A stretch of 64,000 nt of DNA from Hyperoplus lanceolatus (GCA_026929865.2 CM049397.1:29305698-29369697); one strand, 5' to 3'; counted from the first letter of the stretch, positions 12,474-25,200 are shown. Program-made: numbers and translations. The notes: generated by a model from the letters alone, not told the origin.

Positions 12474-15400
12474 ATATATATTAGTAAATGTACGGTATGT
12501 GTACTGTATGAGCATATAAAAAGAGACAGTGTAAGACGGTAAAATAAAATCCCAGCTCACTTATACATACTGTAATCACTGCATTGCTGTAGCTTGTCCA
12601 ACCAATACACTTCCCACTTTGTTGGAATACATGCGTATATGCCACATTTGGTTAAACTATAAATGCTTGCTCTTTGCAGCTCAACAACAATTGCAAATTT
12701 GCTACTAAGTGTGTGTATATTTGTATCCAGTGATCAGTCTTATTTTAATGTGTGTTTACCTTGACTAGGACCTCCATGCGCTGTAATATCCTCTGCAGTT
12801 GCCCCTCCTCCTCTTCAGTGAACGTCCGTAGCAGAGACTCAAGCTCACCTATCTGGGCAAACAAGCCAAGGAGAGTTAGCACCACATAGCAAGTCAAATA
12901 TCACACAGCATGACACCTACATCTTGTATTATTGATCTTTGCTTTATCCACCCTTCAGCTTTCTTTGGTCCTTAATCATTTTTAAATAAGTAACTTCATT
13001 TTAACAAGGCTTTATCTACAGCGAAGAATCGATTAGCTTCGAATTACCTCACATTTGGTTTAACTTTTTACTTTAGATGATGCCACATTTTTTCCAATAT
13101 GTCTTGACACATTAATGAATGTAGTTATAACACTAAATTCAAGATGGATGTAATGTACTACTATTGCTGACGATATGAAAGGTGCTGTTGATGCTTAACA
13201 TCTCCTCTACTGTATGTTGTTAATTGTTTCGTATTGCACGTCAAATTTGGAAAAAGCAAATAGCTACTCAGTTAATTTATTTCAGTGAGTTTGGGTCTTG
13301 AATTATATTAAAATATATGGATATAATTTAAACTGCATTTATGTACAGTGTTGTATGCTACTGACCTCTACATTTGGGACGACCAGCAGTTCTGATGTCT
13401 TCGTTCTGTCATCTAATAGGCTGTTCCAGTCGAGCAGGTCAATGGTTCTGTCAAGGGCCGTGGATGGAGAGATACAGTATTTAGGCAACTTCCTACTGCT
13501 TAGTTTAACACGTTGACAGTGCACACTGAAACTGTGTCCTTCGATATTAATTAAAAAAGGTGTGGTAACATAGTTTAAATATAAAAGTTGGTGTGAGTCT
13601 TATTCCACCTTAGCCTGGCTCCGCCCGCCCGCCTACTTCCGGACAAATTTTATTTTCCCTTCAGTAGTCAGTCTGGGTGTACAGCCCATTTCCCAGTTTT
13701 GCCGGAGATTCGATAGCCGGTCCAATCAGCGAACAGAGCGAGTGGCTGAGAAAGATGACGTCGAAGTCGCGCTCCAGTTTCAGTTGCCAGAAGCCGGCTC
13801 ATGACACACGTGACGACCAAACGTTATGCGATTGGTTGGCTAATCCAGAGTGGCACTGGGCAGATCCAATAGTCTTAAACATTAGCAGACACACCCGCCT
13901 CCATGAGTGAACGTTTGCCAATTACAGCACTGCCAGACCCTCTGTACAAATGAAATGAAGTACGATGGTCTGGTAGCACCAGGCTAATTCCACCTGTGCC
14001 TTCATTGGAAATCATGCAGCGAAAATTGTATTCTAAAAGAGGCATACATTTAGAGAATATATTGTGTTAAAAAATGTGATTTGCTTTGCATGTTGGGGAT
14101 TGAGATTTAATGAGGTGACTAAATTATATTAAAAGCTTATCAAGTATTACCAATGTAAAATGCATTGCAATCCACTATGAAACACTTAGTTCTTTTTCCT
14201 CATACATTTTTAATTTAAATAATTTAACCAATGCAAATTAATTGGTCTTCTTAATTGCCATGACATTAATGAAATATTTCCCTGAGCGCAAAAATGACAT
14301 TGTTATTTGACAGGCATTTCGGAGATACTTCCTCTCTCTCTTTGGGTAGTTTGTGTTACTGCTTACCCTGAAGATTCATCTCCCTTCCCGCTAAACCAAC
14401 TGTGGAAGTCACCTTTTGCACCCAGTTTGTTCAGGAATTCCTTGATTGAAGTAAATATTCAAATTAAGTTACATAGTGTACTAAAGACAACGTCATTTTG
14501 TATATGAAATTGGAGTGTGAGGATGATCTATAACATTGAATGAACAGCAACAACAACAGCAAAAGCTCCACCTGCAGTTGGTGTAGGTCAACCCTCTGCT
14601 GTAAGGCCTCCATGCCATCTTTCCCCTGCTTTGATGCCAGGAAGGTGAAGAATCGACGCCATTTCAGAAGGACTTCTGAGAACTGGAGCTATAAAAAAAA
14701 CATGATGTCAGCTCAGCATACCTTCTGGTACATCTAACTTAGAACAGTGAACTGTATTCGAACCCTTGCTACCTACCAGAAACCGAGGTCGTCCTAGAGC
14801 AGTCATTTTGATGGCAGAAAACCCTTCCATTGAACTTCCGCCTAGAAGTCAGTTACAATATATCGTCTATGGTTACAACATCAGTACAACATGCCAAAAT
14901 AGACATGTTCCAAAGGAGTATTACCCATTAAGTTTAATTCATCTTGACTGACCAGATGCTTTGATGCATTTGATGAACGTCTCCATATGCTGGTCACATT
15001 TGGCCTCGTCGGCGTAGACGTAGGTGCGGGCTCCATTCACTCCCCCACATTGCTCCCCGACGCCTTGGGATGAAAAGTAAGTTGCATGCCTATTACTTTC
15101 AGTTACATCTTACAGTGTGTCCACAAATGTGAGCAAAACCATGCAACTTACCTATGCTGTGTTTGTCTGCTGTGGACACAAATGAGCTAAATTGGAGGAA
15201 ATAGAGAAGGATAGAAAAAATAAGTTTGCTCTGCATCTTAATTAGAATGACACCAAATGTTTGGCATCTGTGGGTTCAATCTGGGTACTTGAACTCATTC
15301 TGTGAACATTTTAGCCTCGTGGAAATGGAGTGCCAGAAGGCTACAATTGTGTTTAGTGACCCTATGTATGCTGAACCGTCCTGCTGTCGGCCTGCCGTCC

Positions 15401-18400
15401 CTCCAGAGAGGCCAGTTGTAGCATCGCATCACACTTGACCTGCTCACCACTCATCACTGGGAGCTGGGGAGCAGAGATGTAACTAAACAGATGACTAAAC
15501 ACTGAGCATGCTAAACACCAGGGATGTCAATGGGATTCAAAGCCAGAAAAAAGCTAAAGGGAGTCATCTGCTTCTAACTTTTTCCCTTCGGCAGACTTTT
15601 TTTTTGGAAATTGTGAAAGAATTTCTTACTCACATTTGACTTTGTCACTTAGACCACATGTTCAGTATTGTTTCCTTTTTTTAATTCATTTTCAATTAAT
15701 TTTAATATTTTGATGAAAATGTGAATTAAATGAGTTACCAGAAGATGTCAACTTTGCCTCAAGGAACTAGTGATGCCCATTCTTTTCAGTTTCTGACATT
15801 TTTGACATATCTGACATAGCTAGGGCAAAGTAACCCTTTCGTCTTGACTCGTTCCAGCTGAGGATTAGCGTGCTTTGAATTCTGTTTCAAATGCTTACTG
15901 TGTTACACTGCCAGCAATTCTAATTATATTCAATTCACAGATTATTGGTATTTTGCAATGAAAAGGGACATTTTAATATAATTTGACTACTGACGCAATT
16001 AATCTGCAGCTTCTTCATAATAATAACAGTGTCGGCCTTAGAAAGCACCAGTAATTAAATCCCCACGGTAAAATCAGGTGTAGACATTTTCAGTTTGAAT
16101 GGACTACGCAACTGACAGCTAGCATTGTGAGTATCATGTTCTCGACACTAAGCCCGGAGATGCCTCTTTTCCTTATATATTCTTTCCGTTGCAAAGAACT
16201 GACGGATGTTGTTGTTGCTATCTAGACAGATCCGTGTGGTGCCTGTCAAACCTCGCTGTCTGAGATCAAGCTGGCTTTATGTTCCTTGTGCCTCCTGCTT
16301 TACGGTTTCAAGGTTTACATTCATCAAACAAAAGATTTTCCAGAGCAAAGGTTTGATACTTCTTTAGATGTTTCGAAGTAAGCATCCGCACAACAAAGTC
16401 TATCAAAGCAGTGCATGCAGTGGTTTCTTGTTGCTAGTGATATGGTACATAAAAACATTTAATAAAAATAAACTGTTTTAGCAGAAAGGGAAAAGTCATC
16501 GCAAAGGGATTACCTCTGAGCTTTATCACCTTTATAGAATGGGATTACACAATAAAAAGGATAATAGAGGACATTTTGTCTGGCACACAGGCTTACATTG
16601 CATTAAGTCGTCAACAGACTTAAACAGAGGATAGTTAAATATACTGCCTCAGAGCGGGGCACTTTGTCTGACCTTTACAAATCTAGAGATGTGTGAGACA
16701 AAAAATAAAGGTCAATGTTTTTGGGGTAGTGTTATACTTAGAATCTGACATTTGCCTTTTCACTTTTTCACTTCAATAAAATCTCTATCAAAAAATGTTA
16801 TTCCCCTAGGCGATTTCATTCACTGATTAAACTGTGAAGCAACCCCTACACGGGCCAAAAAAGTTCATATTTTATTTTTGTACTAAGATTGTCCTAAGTA
16901 CTCATTGTGCATGAATGCCCTGATCTACAATTTAAATAACACTACATGCTGCCGTTGGCCACAGAGACAGCTTGCATAAGGGCCTGTACTGTCCGTTATG
17001 TAGTACTCATCGGCTCACAGATCACATATCCACTGTCTTGCTCTGTCCATGTGACAGGATTCCCAACATTCCTAACAACGTATTTTCCATCCCTCCAATC
17101 CAGAAAGGGGGAGGGGAGCTGTGACGGAGAGACACAACGAATCGTGTTGTAAGAGGGTTCACTTTCAGGTTGCAAACGCATATCAAAACTGAACTATTTT
17201 TGGCATCAAACAAGAGGAAGACACTCCGCAAGGTAGTGAACTGTGTCTGGAGGTCAGATAACATTAGAAAGTTAAAAGAGGACAAGATCGGCTGAGTGAT
17301 ATGGACGATTTCAACCTAGATACAATACAGTACAGTAGCTTATCTTAAAGGTGCAGTGTGTTTTCAGAACAGATTTGGTATATATAATAGTCATGTTTTA
17401 ATTAGTGTATAAAATCACTTTGAAAAAAAAAGGTTATTTACTTGTTTTATTACGTTAGGAGTGTTTTTATAACTACATATGAGAAGGGCGCGCAGCCATG
17501 TTGCATTGCCATGTTTCTTCAGTAGCACAAAACAGACATCGGCCTTACTTATGTTATACATTGTAGGTTTTCCCCTGGAAAAGCTCCTGTTGGAAGAGGA
17601 AGAATAAGTATACAATAGAATAAATAACTAAATGCATCTTCACAGCATCACTTGATATTGTGGAAAGACTTGAGGCAGTGGTGGATGATGCCATTTTTGG
17701 TAGCTTCTTGCTCTTGAAGGCAATCGTGGCTTCTGTAAATTATCTGATTGGGGGGGGGGGGGGGTAGAGACGGGGCGCTACAATCCACTAGGTGATGCCA
17801 AACTACATCGATATTACACAATGCACCTTTAAAATATAATAATAAAATAATCTTTATATTGTAAGTCTTAAAAAACACAGACAGTGAAAACTAAACAATG
17901 TTTAGGTTATGTCTACTGAAATGTGTCCTACTCCATGTGGTTGTCCTGGCCCTCCTCCTGGCTGATGTCTTCCTCCACACTGTAGTCCAGGACAGAGCCC
18001 ACTCCAAAGGCCTGGTTCTTCTGGATCAGCGGCCTGATGGCCATGTGGTCTTCTCCGGCCACAAACTGTCCATAAAATGTGCTCTTCATAAACTGGTTGA
18101 AAGCTTTCTCGCCGAGCATCATCTTACCCAGGCCCATTATCTGAGCAGAGATGGAGAGAAAAATAAACGGTTGCTGATGTTTGACAGGTACATAATGTGC
18201 TCATTAATTTATGATTAACAATCCTAATTTATTCAACATGTCATTTAGCCTGGTGTATTAATCATAACGCTCCAGAAAATTCAAGCTGTGGGAACATGAC
18301 TATGGGGGGGGGGAAAAAGACAAACATTTGCAAGTTGGTCATGAGCAAAAAGTATTCAAATAATGTTCTGACCCTCAGGCTATGAACAACGTGTGCTGTG

Positions 18401-19535
18401 AGAGACCTAAAATCAGGGACAAAAGAAGGAACCGCTGCGGCTACGCTGAAACTCAGATTACCACTTTACATTTGGTGTGTATATCGCTTTCACAGCCCCA
18501 GCCAAGCTTTTCGGTTGGTCCTACTGATTAAATGCAGACGTGATGAGTGTGGAAAGAATGAGCATGCAGTGCTGCAGGTCTATTAAAGAACCGTGCAGGC
18601 TGGAGTTATGACGGCAGAGGAGAAGTTCACTTGGAAAAACAGGTTGTAATATGAGAGGAGGGTGTAGCACATGGCTCAGGGGAGCAGACACTCGGGCCTG
18701 ACTTTAGCTGACATTTGTTTACCTTGAACGCCACTTGAGACCTTTCGACTTACAGCTTGTTGTCAATACAATTTGGTATTGGTTTATTTGAGTTTACTGA
18801 GTTTATCTGGTTTACATTAGTCTGCATAATGAGTAGCCTACCTAAGTGTATTTTGACGACAATACTGTCTTGTACTTTTAGAAGGTAATATATTTGAATT
18901 GTAGGACTTTAACTTAACAGAGTAGGCTATTGTTACTCTGTAGTAAGCGATCAGCAGCCAACTGTTTCTTCAGTAAGATCTGACTGTCCTACCTCTTCCA
19001 CCACGTCATAAAGTCATCTGAACATCTAAAATGACATCAACAAACACACTTCATAATTAATACCAGGGCTACATGGTTCAGACAAGCACCTCGTTACCTC
19101 TGTGTTCTTTTCAACCAGGAAGTCATAGGAGCAGAGTTTGAAAACCACCAAACTTCTGAGCAGCTCTAATGAGTCTTTGCTCTTATAAGCCTCCTGTGAA
19201 TGTTCAAAGTCTACGAAGATCTCATTAGGAGCGCTGTTGTCGTTGTTGTTGTTATTGGTGGTTGTTCCGCCTCTGCCGCCTCTCCCCGGACGCTCCGACC
19301 GTAGCGACTCATCGCCCTCCTGGGTCGCCGAGGTGGAGGTGACGGTGGACAGGAGTCTTCGGCTGGACAATAGCCGTATATCTGCCCCTGCCCGTGTCAG
19401 GGCCGGCCCGGCTTTAACATAAAACATCAGTCTGGACTGGAGGTTGAGGAGGTCACGCTGGATCGTTGTCGGAGCGGTGAAGTTACCCAAAGACAAGCTG
19501 CGCACGCTGCAGTCCAAACAAGACAGAGCAGCCAA
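7706..19535 (-). CDS. prodh: Proline dehydrogenase 1, mitochondrial
   Basis: The enzyme oxidises L-proline to pyrroline-5-carboxylate using FAD at the inner mitochondrial membrane, the first step of proline breakdown. Fourteen coding exons (5' to 3'): 19535-19098, 18140-17932, 15186-15152, 15063-14953, 14841-14777, 14688-14572, 14440-14367, 13447-13366, 12852-12760, 11077-10931, 10433-10258, 9272-9174, 9029-8941, 7896-7706. All introns are GT-AG, and the phases join into 1926 nt (641 aa; human about 600). The N-terminus is a basic, Ser-rich presumed transit region with a Gly/Arg then Asn-rich tract (residues about 84-100). Catalytic-barrel landmarks are [13 protein letters not shown] in exon 10, KLVRGAY (480-486, FAD contact), MVASHNEDT in exon 12 and YLSRR (600-604), whose Tyr and two Arg bind proline in the family. 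YLQLAIS replaces the YFQPAIS of the human protein. Exon 3 is only 35 nt; its upstream acceptor is needed to keep frame. The gene is intact. Fish may carry a paralogue, so this could be the 'a' copy. Confidence 0.95.
11301..11334 (+). repeat. ATCT tetranucleotide repeat, left part
   Basis: A run of ATCT units preceded by a short AT run lies immediately left of the LINE fragment in a prodh intron. The same unit resumes on the other side of the fragment at 12384-12470. Confidence 0.9.
11335..12383 (+). mobile_element. Dead LINE fragment (L2-like non-LTR retrotransposon 3' end)
   Basis: The fragment lies antisense to prodh in the intron between exons 9 and 10. Its plus-strand frame from about 11340 to 11758 reads as the end of a non-LTR reverse transcriptase, with LMLFG, then [19 protein letters not shown], then an [13 protein letters not shown] segment. 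A second frame (11716-12069) carries the usual downstream region ([24 protein letters not shown]). The switch between frames shows a frameshift, so the copy is inactive. The 3' tail holds a GT run (about 12205-12238) and ends with TTATCCTAATAAAA followed by short ATTAA units, a tail type seen in L2-like elements. The 5' part of the element is missing, as expected for incomplete reverse transcription. Assignment to L2 rather than a related clade is tentative. Confidence 0.8.
12384..12470 (+). repeat. ATCT tetranucleotide repeat, right part
   Basis: About 21 copies of ATCT directly follow the ATTAA tail of the LINE fragment. Together with 11301-11334 it looks like one microsatellite interrupted by the insertion, or an array that grew from the element's tail. 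Confidence 0.9.
13611..13986. mobile_element. 376-bp non-autonomous DNA transposon (MITE)
   Basis: The ends are inverted repeats: TAGCCTGG at the left and CCAGGCTA at the right, with imperfect similarity continuing inward. The element is flanked by an exact 9-bp direct repeat, ATTCCACCT, at 13602-13610 and 13987-13995. It lies in the prodh intron between exons 7 and 8. Its interior is G/C-richer than the surrounding intron and has no credible transposase. A 9-bp duplication fits Mutator-like or related superfamilies better than hAT (8 bp) or piggyBac (TTAA), but I cannot assign the family from the ends alone. Confidence 0.85.
17345..17832. mobile_element. 488-bp TTAA-flanked inverted-repeat element (MITE)
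   Basis: The left end reads TTAA-AGGTGCAGTGTG and the right end CACAATGCACCT-TTAA, so TTAA lies at both borders and the ends are near-perfect inverted repeats of about 14 bp. There is no transposase. It contains a run of about 14 G near 17750. It lies in the long prodh intron between exons 2 and 3. TTAA borders fit a piggyBac-type target site, although the ends do not start with the usual CCC, so the TTAA may instead be part of the repeat. Confidence 0.7.
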
Positions 19536-19608
19536 GCAGCGCAGCAGTCACATTACCATCGCCTGGTTGAGTAACCTGTGACGCTGCGGTTAGTTACTCA
19601 CTCCGAAA

Positions 19609-19611
<3 letters not shown>

Positions 19612-19658
<47 letters not shown>
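19612..19658 (+). repeat. CT dinucleotide repeat in the prodh 5' flank
   Basis: About 23 CT units (AG on the prodh strand) lie 77-123 nt upstream of the prodh start codon, so they fall in its 5'UTR or core promoter. Confidence 0.95.
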
Positions 19659-19660
<2 letters not shown>

Positions 19661-22292
19661 TATTTTTTTAACGTCACTCCAGACTAGTTTTATCCTGATT
19701 TCAGACCTTCAGCCGTCTGCAGCCTTGGGAGAAGATATATAGTCTGTTGTTGTTATTGTTTAAACAAGCTCCGGATGGCTACATGATGAGAAGTTATCAC
19801 GGCTCCTGCAAACACACACGGAGCAAGTTGTAGGCTGACGTGTGCGCATGAAACGATCCGTAGTCACTATTTTCGTACAGTTTCGGGTAAACAGAGACGG
19901 GAAAAGCAGTTTCTCTTCCGTCTTCCTTGTTGCCAAGGCGACGAGTCCCGACGATCTACTATCTGATTGGCCCTTTGAAAAAAAGCGGCGGTGACGTCCT
20001 ACCGCATTTCTGAAAAGTTGAACTTTTTTCAACTTGCTTATCTCGAGGCGGCCGCACAAAAAGACAAAAAACGCTTGAAAAAACAAAAGGCGGCCGCTTC
20101 TCATTGGGAATCAATTGAAAAAAGGCGCTTGCGGTGGGAAAAAGGCGCTAGGTGGGCACGGGCTATGTAACCTAGACAGAAGGAAAACAGGTAGCCTATT
20201 GGCTACATGCACTAGACTACATTGCCAACTTTACAGAGTGGTTGTTGAACACCAGGTGGACAAGTGTCAACAAATGTATCAAAATATAGTTGATTAGGCA
20301 CTTTTTATTATAGAGAGATAGATTGATAAATATCATCAAAACATCAAAACTTTTACATTTGTTGATACATTTGAAAATGAGACACTTAAAGCTATAATGC
20401 GTAACTTTTTCACATGAATAAATGTCGGCTACATTAAAGCCATTGCCAAATGAGTTGACACAAAGTTTATGGAGCTCCACAAAACTCCCTTTGTTTTTAC
20501 CAGTATGGAAATGTTTACAAACTGGTGTCTCTGGCGCAGGAGCTGAGAACAATCCCAAGAAGCGCCCAAGAAATGTTTCAGTTGTTAATTCTACTGCAAA
20601 GAAAAAAACCTGTATGTACAGCAGAACAAATAAAATCCATGAGCTAACACCTAAGGCTGACAGTGTTGTTGTAATAACTCATAATTCCTCATGGGGGCGA
20701 CTTAAATTACGCACTATAGCTTTCATTTGACGTCCCAGAATTGTAAAAAGTTGCTTTACCTTTAATCACAATATACAGAAAATGATCTCATGTAATATCT
20801 AAATTACTGTTGTAGGACTCAAAGTTCACCACTGGAACATTCCTGTCACTCAAACCAATGCAAATTAATTAAGCAACATAATATAAAGCACATACGCTGT
20901 ATTTTCTTATGAACTGCCAAAACAAACAAAAAAACATAATTTATTGACCCAGCAGTTGGTTCATGTTAAGCCATAAAACACCTAATTGTGTAGATTAATA
21001 TTGAACCCCTCTGAAGAATGAGATGTTATTGTGTGAGAAAACCAGAGACCCTAGGTCTATGCATACATGTGTTTAACAAATAGCCTATAGGCCCTAAATG
21101 AATGTATTGGACTGGATGTTATAATGCTATCTGATGTTAAGGATATAACAACAGGAGATTTATTTTGTCTCAGCCCACATCTTTCACTGCTTAAGAGGCC
21201 TTGCACGTGCATCTATTTAGTGTAGGAGGTGCCAAATGCCAAAATGACTTTGTTCATGTTAACAGATGGGGGAGCCATTGTCTAATATGTTAGTACACGG
21301 CTGCACCCACACACAGATACATTCACACTCAGCCATCAATTAAAAACTACATCTAATTAAGACGTTCTGTCTAGGTCACTGCTCTATAAATCAAATCTAC
21401 AAATCTGTCATTTTAAATTTCGTTTGATTTTTGCTTGAAATATTCTGCCTTAAAATAATAATAATAATAATAACAATAATAATGGCAATTGTGGTCATTT
21501 ATATGACGCAAAGGAGCAATACTTTTAAGCCCCAGTCGCCCACATTAACTTTTTGTTTTGTCAAAATGACAAATTATGTCACCATCATTGTTTCTGACCA
21601 AGGCCTCTATAAGACCAGACCCTGTTGCACACACTCAATCAGGCCTATGCAAATTTGGTAGCGCACGCATGGCGCACAGAGCCAAATATAGAGTAACAAA
21701 TCAGGAATTTCCCTCCTGCCACTCCTGAGTGCGCGAGAGAGGACAAAAGTTACGGATGGAGCACTTCTCCTCAGAGCAGAGGGAAAAAGCGAGAGGCAGC
21801 TAATTTGCCTTAATTTTTATGGCAAGATCACCATCAAACTACTCGTTTCCAGACGCACTAAAGGACTAAATGTTGGAAGAAGAAAAAAGTTTATTTTATT
21901 ATGAGTCTGCAGCCATCTGCTTTGCATGATGGCCACTTTAAGTGTTGATGGAATAATCTTCGCGCTGCAGGAGAACAACGTTTATCAAGAATACTGTGAT
22001 TTACAAGTTTGGGTTTTATGACTTTTTTTTCAGCTGGTCGGTAGGGCTTGCTGTCGTCGCTGGCCACTTTTTTTTCGCTGCTGAGTTTCTCGATGGCGTA
22101 GGTGGTGGCAGGGGTTTTTAAATAACCTATTTTTGGACACGGAATTGATTTGTATCATGCAGTTGCATCCGGATTATATGCGTAAAACAACCAGGAGTTT
22201 TTAAAAAGCCAGAGAAAAGCGACCATCATCACTTTTGGAGAGGGGGACTGCGGATTCAAAACGGCGTCTAGAAGGATGCTGCTGCTTGTACA
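19659..22292. promoter_or_regulatory. Shared upstream region of divergent prodh and scarf2
   Basis: The two start codons are 2.76 kb apart and point away from each other. On the prodh side, 425-465 nt above its ATG, there is an inverted CCAAT box (ATTGG, 19966-19970) and a CRE-like TGACGTC (19992-19998), consistent with a promoter for a metabolic gene. Two GCGGCCGC octamers occur at 20048-20055 and 20090-20097. A transposon-like repeat fills 20388-20726. On the scarf2 side, GC-rich sequence with GCGCGAGAGAGG begins near 21730 and probably forms the 5'UTR. Transcription starts are inferred, not visible. Confidence 0.4.
20388..20726. mobile_element. Inverted-repeat element (MITE), full copy
   Basis: The left end AAAGCTATAATGCGTAA matches the complement of the right end TTACGCACTATAGCTTT with one mismatch. 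Length is about 339 bp, with no transposase. A related partial copy begins at the tmem17 stop codon (56397 onward): both share GCGTAACTTTTTCA, then GACACAAAGTT, GCTCCACAAAACTC and CAAGAAGCGCC in the same order. I see no clean target duplication here. Confidence 0.7.
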
Positions 22293-25200
22293 ATGGAAGT
22301 GAAGAACTCTTTTGCCGTTGTTGCGGTTGTTTGTCTTTTCTTTTGCTCCAGTTTCAGCCAAGAACTCAACTCCAAAGGCAGGAATGTGTGCAAGGATCCC
22401 GGGTAAGCATTAGTGCAGAGGAAAATGGGATTTAGTCCACTGCTTATTATCTCATTGGCAAATCAGCTTGTTTGTACATTTTCCTTGTGACACATTTTTC
22501 CTCGTTCTGCCAATTGCATTCAGGATACTACTTGCATTAAAATAGTCCACTCAGGGTCGAAATTTCACACAGATGGTATCAACTCATTCCTCATACATTT
22601 TTCCTTTTCTCGAAGTATTTTTTTTATAATTGAGTTGTTTCACTTTACATGAATAGCTTTATCCAACTTATTTGTGCAGTGTTGGCCTCACGCACCAATA
22701 GCGGTTCTCACTAAAGCGAACTCGCTGGTAATAGAATGGATTCAACCAGTGACTTCGTTCTCCAAACTTTTCTTTAACTTTTATATCAAGAATTCCTATC
22801 AACCATGTTCGACATATTCGATAGGATTAGATATGGGACTTATTTCTATTCTGTAACGTGTTCCCAGTCCGCTGTAGCAGCAGGAGGAGGAGTCCAATTG
22901 AAGAAAGCAGCTATACAGATGTGTGCATCTGGACCAGTGGCGCTCTCGCTGCTCTGTAGGGGGCGCTCTCAATGACCTTCACAGTATTCGTGGCAGTGTT
23001 TGATAAACGCAGTGTGGTTGATGCTTTTATACATTTGGTTTTTGAGAGTATACGACGAAGTTCACTAAATATTTAAAGAAAGATATTTTTTCAGAAGATC
23101 GTACACAAATATAATTATGTTCTTGGAATCCACATATTCAACTGACCACTCTCAAAGGTTAAGGTTTCCAAAAGGCAATCCCTCTAGGATTTAAGCTGAG
23201 CCAGCTGATGTGTGGTTGCTGGTGTAAAAGAAACAAATCCAACCCCACAATTGCTGGATGCATCGACCAAGCTTGTCAGCCAGTTGTCTATGAATTTTTA
23301 AAACAGCTGAAGGCGAGAAAACAGACAATGTAGTCCAGGGTTGAGAGAATATGATGTAGAAATCCTGTGCTTATAGTTTGGTCAAGTAGCTTGTGTTTCT
23401 TGTAGCACAACATAACCTCCTTGGTAGACTTTTGGAAGGATGGACATTCAAACTAAAGAAGTGAAAATGAAAGTTCTTGGAGCAAACCTGAAAATGGCTG
23501 AAATATATCTTAGAAATGGCACACTGCATTAATTAAGAGCTGTACAGTCAAAATTGTGCTTTTTCTTATTTCACTGAGCAAACATGTTTCATTTACCACC
23601 AAAGTATAGCCCACTTTATTCCTTTGTAAAGTGTCTATTGATATAGCGCTGGCCTTCACTTCCCTTCAAGTTTGACATAGTGCCCTCCCTCCAGCGTTCA
23701 CCATTCATAGCATTCAACTCACCGCTCGTTTGTTTTTCCATTATGTACATTATTTTTTATACTTGAATGCGCTGCTTTGAGTCCTGAGAAAAATGTTTTT
23801 TCTATTATGTGAAAGAGCAGCTATTGAAGTACTTGGTAAAGCCAGTCAGTGAATTCTTCATGTTATAATGAAAGGAAAACAGGAAGGTGATTATGCTTTT
23901 AAAGACCAGATTAGTCCTTCACAAGAGTGAATGCAATCTTTTTGCTGGTGTGATGACGTGGGATTGCCTGTGAAAGGTCAGCACGGGTCAACACCATATA
24001 CATGTTTCAAAAGGTTGAATCCAGTGCCATATTGTGTGCGCTTTCCCTTCCATAACAAGTGAAAGCATACAGAGGTTAGACCTGTGATCTCTACCACGCG
24101 TCAGGATAAAAAGCAGCGTTGCTCCGCACTCATTGACAGAAAGCAAACTGCCGTCTTCAAACACTTGAGGGGAAGCTGACGTGTTGCAGGGGCCCCACAG
24201 AGGTCACAGGCGTGGGAGGAAGAGGAGACGCATCCGTCCTTGCCTGACAGGCTTAAAACTTGGCTGCAAATGTTGTTTCTGAATATTCACTCAGTATTTC
24301 CCCAAAGGCTGCATGGGGAAACCTATACAGAATCTGATAAACTATTCCAGATTCAGTAGGGGTTGAGGGCCTTTTGAGTGTACGTGTTGCATAGAGATAG
24401 GAATGACCCCTAGTCCTTTAATTATTCAAGCATGTGCCATGTGTCATGTACAATGCCGTGCATACATTTGCAGAATATGGCTCCCAGCCACATCAATAAG
24501 AAGTGTGAGATCAAAGAGGCATGAGTTGGGTGTGTGGATGCAGCCACTTTGATATGGGTTTGGGTCACTGTAATTTATCCAGCTTCTTCATAGTACCCTT
24601 CTCATTCTGAATCTCATAACTTTTTTTTTCTCCAGATCACCAGGATTTGTGTGCTGTATTGGATGGGGGCAGCTAGGGGATGAATGCCCAACAGGTACGT
24701 AGCGTACAGAGTGCTAACATCTATCAGTACATGTCATGTAAGGTAATTGGGCAAGCCAGTTGTCTAATGCGGCCTATTCTTGTTCACCCTAGCTCTCTGT
24801 GAAGGCAACTTCACCTGCAAGGAAAACGAGGTGTGTGTCAGGCCAAATGAATGCCGCTGTCGTCACGGATACTTTGGAGCCAGCTGCGACACCAGTAAGG
24901 GATTTTGTATCTTATTTGTACCATTCAATCACCATTTTTACCTTTTGCTTTCTGGTTATGGAGTTTAAAGGTCAAAATGTTTTGGCTGTCATTAAAAATC
25001 TAAAACTACATCATACGTTAAATGTCCTGCTCTTAATCTTGTCTTCATATTAATGTGAACGTTGTGTCTCTGGGAAAGACAATGTTTGTTTTGTTGGTTT
25101 GTCTACCACTTTGTTGCAGACTCAAATACCTCAAAGACAACATAGATTGCTGTTATTTCATATTCCCCTTGGGATCATTTGTGATAACTTTAGCTAATCT

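Noticed and set aside
15439..15470. Possible 16-nt extra prodh exon near 15452-15467
   Set aside because: Including it puts a stop codon in frame; the 35-nt exon at 15152-15186 alone restores the correct phase.
19760..20104. 114-codon minus-strand frame upstream of prodh
   Set aside because: It has no recognised homology, sits in promoter-like sequence and does not join to prodh, whose exon 1 has its own ATG and complete frame.
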